Assembly (NCBI GenBank): GCA_964385645.1
Contig: CAYLPT010000227.1
Span: 1-14,608 of the forward strand
Source: CAYLPT01 sp964385645
GTDB lineage: Bacteria > Armatimonadota > Hebobacteria > Hebobacterales > Hebobacteraceae
Direction: 5' to 3'
Length of the DNA: 14,608 nt
The position numbers and the translations under genes are program-made. Under the pieces are notes generated by a model. The model did not search any database. It saw nothing but the letters and a program-made list of their open reading frames with translations, and had not been told where the DNA came from. Shown here piece by piece: positions 13,223 to 14,608 of the stretch. Position 1 is the stretch's first letter. Each line of letters opens with the position of its first letter.

Positions 13223-14608
13223 CTACCTGCGGATCTCGATGGTCACGTCGCCGAACAGGCCGTAGGGCACGAGGTTGCGGCGCTCGACCCAGTGGTCGAG
13301 CGCGACGAAGGACCAGGGCGAGGTGAAGGCGGGGCGCTTCTCGGCGAGGTGGTTCGGGCCGAGCAGGTTGCGGGGGCTGCCGCCTAGCTCCAGCTCGAGC
13401 AGGTGGCTGCCGCGGCCCTGCAGGTGGCGGGTGATGTCCACCTCGTAGGGGGCCCAGCCCCGCACCCCGGCGAGCCGGCCGTTGACGTGGACGGCGACGC
13501 AGGCGGCGAAGTGGGGCCCGACCCGGAGCACGGCGCGCTCGCCCTCCTTCAGGCGAAGCCTCAGCCGCTGGCCGTAGAACAGGTTGCCTGCATAGTAGGG
13601 ATACCCCTGGTCGCACCAGTCGCCGGCGCGGATCACCTCCGGCTCCGGGCCGATGGCGTCGCTGTCGCGGTCCACGCCGAAGTCGCCGATGAGGTAGCAC
13701 TCCTCCAACTCGTACTCGGGCGCGTCCCGATACTCGCAGCGCAGCACCAGCGTGTTCTCGCCCCGCTTGAGGTGGTCGAGGGGCACCCGGTCCATGGACT
13801 TGTCGAGCCACCATCCCCGGGGCCGGCAGGGCACGGAGCGGCCGTTGGCGGCGATGTCGAAGAGCTCGGCGGATTCGAGGACGAGAAAGAGGCCGGCGGC
13901 GGGCACCTGGCGGAGATGGAAGGTGAAGCGGAGCTCGACGGGGCGGGGCGGGACTGTGCTGGGCTTGGCGTAGCGGACCCAGGGCTGGGCGATGCCGGCG
14001 TGCGAGATGTCCAGCAGGCCCATCTGCTCGCGGAGCTGCTTCTGGGCCAGGAAGACGGGCACGGGCGGGGACCACTCGCCGCCTGCGAAGCGCCACTGGC
14101 AGCGGTCGAGGGGGAGGCTGTTCTCGGTGGAGCGGCGGGGCTTCCACGCGTCGGCGAGCGCGATCTCGCGCACCACCTCGGACCGGCGGGGCCGGCGGCG
14201 GGAAGGCTGGCGTGCGGGGTCAAGGACGAGGGCGGTGGAGCCGGAGGGGGCCAGCTCGATCTCGACAGTGGTGCGCCCATCGCGGGCTCGCGCGGGCAGG
14301 GAGCGGGTGCGGCCGGTCTCGAGGTCCCACTGCTCGACTGCTCCCTCTCCGGGCAGGGATACCGTGAGGCGGTGGCCGCTCTCTCGGTCGCGCGTGGCGA
14401 GCATCAGGTAGGTGCGGCCGCGGTGGCGGCGCTCGTGATAGATCACCGGGGCCACCTCCCGGCCCGACTCGCCGACGATGGAGACGCGGCGGGGGAGAAG
14501 AGCGCGGAGCGCGTCCTCCAGCTCGTCGCGCTTGGGCATGATAGAGGTGAGGTTGGGGTGCTCGAACAGCTCATCGAGGGAGGGGGCGGGCTCACCATCA
14601 ATGCGGGT
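13223..14608 (-). CDS. C-terminal part of a probable glycoside hydrolase (5' end beyond window)
   Basis: The frame is open from the stop at 13223 to the window end without a required start, so the gene continues outside; 461 codons are visible. The ATG at 14539 lies inside continuous similar-looking protein sequence (EHPNLTSIMPKRDELEDALR), so it is probably not the start. The visible part is a series of beta-sandwich modules. One (~YHERRHRGRTYLMLATRD) resembles the accessory sandwich following a glycosidase catalytic domain. Two galactose-binding-like jelly rolls follow, with LFDIAANGRSV and CVAVHVNGRLAGVRGWAPYEVDIT. The end VPYGLFGDVTIEIRR is typical of GH2- or GH106-like enzymes. The catalytic domain is not visible, so family and substrate are inferred only loosely. 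It is convergent with the WrbA-like gene. Confidence 0.65.
   Translation of the reverse strand, partial: TRIDGEPAPSLDELFEHPNLTSIMPKRDELEDALRALLPRRVSIVGESGREVAPVIYHERRHRGRTYLMLATRDRESGHRLTVSLPGEGAVEQWDLETGRTRSLPARARDGRTTVEIELAPSGSTALVLDPARQPSRRRPRRSEVVREIALADAWKPRRSTENSLPLDRCQWRFAGGEWSPPVPVFLAQKQLREQMGLLDISHAGIAQPWVRYAKPSTVPPRPVELRFTFHLRQVPAAGLFLVLESAELFDIAANGRSVPCRPRGWWLDKSMDRVPLDHLKRGENTLVLRCEYRDAPEYELEECYLIGDFGVDRDSDAIGPEPEVIRAGDWCDQGYPYYAGNLFYGQRLRLRLKEGERAVLRVGPHFAACVAVHVNGRLAGVRGWAPYEVDITRHLQGRGSHLLELELGGSPRNLLGPNHLAEKRPAFTSPWSFVALDHWVERRNLVPYGLFGDVTIEIRR

Noticed and set aside
1..14608. CRISPR arrays, insertion sequences, integrase or phage genes
   Set aside because: No regularly spaced repeats, transposase-like proteins or terminal inverted repeats were found in either strand.

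Overview
The window is high-GC bacterial chromosome with tightly packed genes on both strands. Several features point to a diderm (outer-membrane) bacterium with an S-layer-type surface: LPS-export genes (LptB, an LptF/LptG-type permease), a large secreted protein with three C-terminal SLH repeats, a secreted Ig-like plus copper-amine-oxidase-N-type protein, and the end of a probable large glycoside hydrolase. This mix is reminiscent of Armatimonadota or a neighbouring environmental phylum. That placement is inference from gene content only; no rRNA or other phylogenetic marker was compared.

Layout. (1) 1-1738, plus strand: 3' part of lptB, then an LptF/G permease. (2) 1747-3915, minus strand: an apparent operon of a B-box zinc-ribbon membrane protein (apparently starting at ACG behind a perfect Shine-Dalgarno), rsmI, and a solitary DNA methyltransferase overlapping rsmI by 11 bp. 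(3) 4068-4982, minus strand: secreted Ig-like/CuAO-N-like protein with its own likely promoter. (4) 5191-7914, plus strand: a translation cluster of smpB (consensus sigma70-type promoter), tRNA-Val(GAC) (near-consensus promoter), a 15-codon threonine-rich leader peptide, mutually exclusive hairpins, then thrS. (5) 8276-10876, plus strand: SLH surface protein followed by a strong terminator. (6) 10968-12389, minus strand: MttB-family methyltransferase, divergent from a WrbA-like flavodoxin-fold quinone reductase (12541-13152, plus). (7) 13223-14608, minus strand: C-terminal part of a probable glycoside hydrolase running off the window.

The most interesting signal is at 5868-5985. A short ORF encoding MMTEQTGATKETETT (6 Thr in 15 residues) sits between a tRNA-Val gene and thrS. 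It is followed by RNA segments that can form either an early hairpin plus a terminator-like hairpin, or a competing antiterminator pairing. This is the layout of ribosome-mediated transcription attenuation responding to charged tRNA-Thr, here apparently read from a tRNA promoter. I know of attenuators of this kind for amino-acid biosynthesis operons and pheST, but thrS in well-studied bacteria is controlled by translational autorepression or T-boxes, so this would be a distinct arrangement. The second most interesting signal is the ACG-initiated (or start-codon-mutated) zinc-ribbon membrane protein upstream of rsmI.
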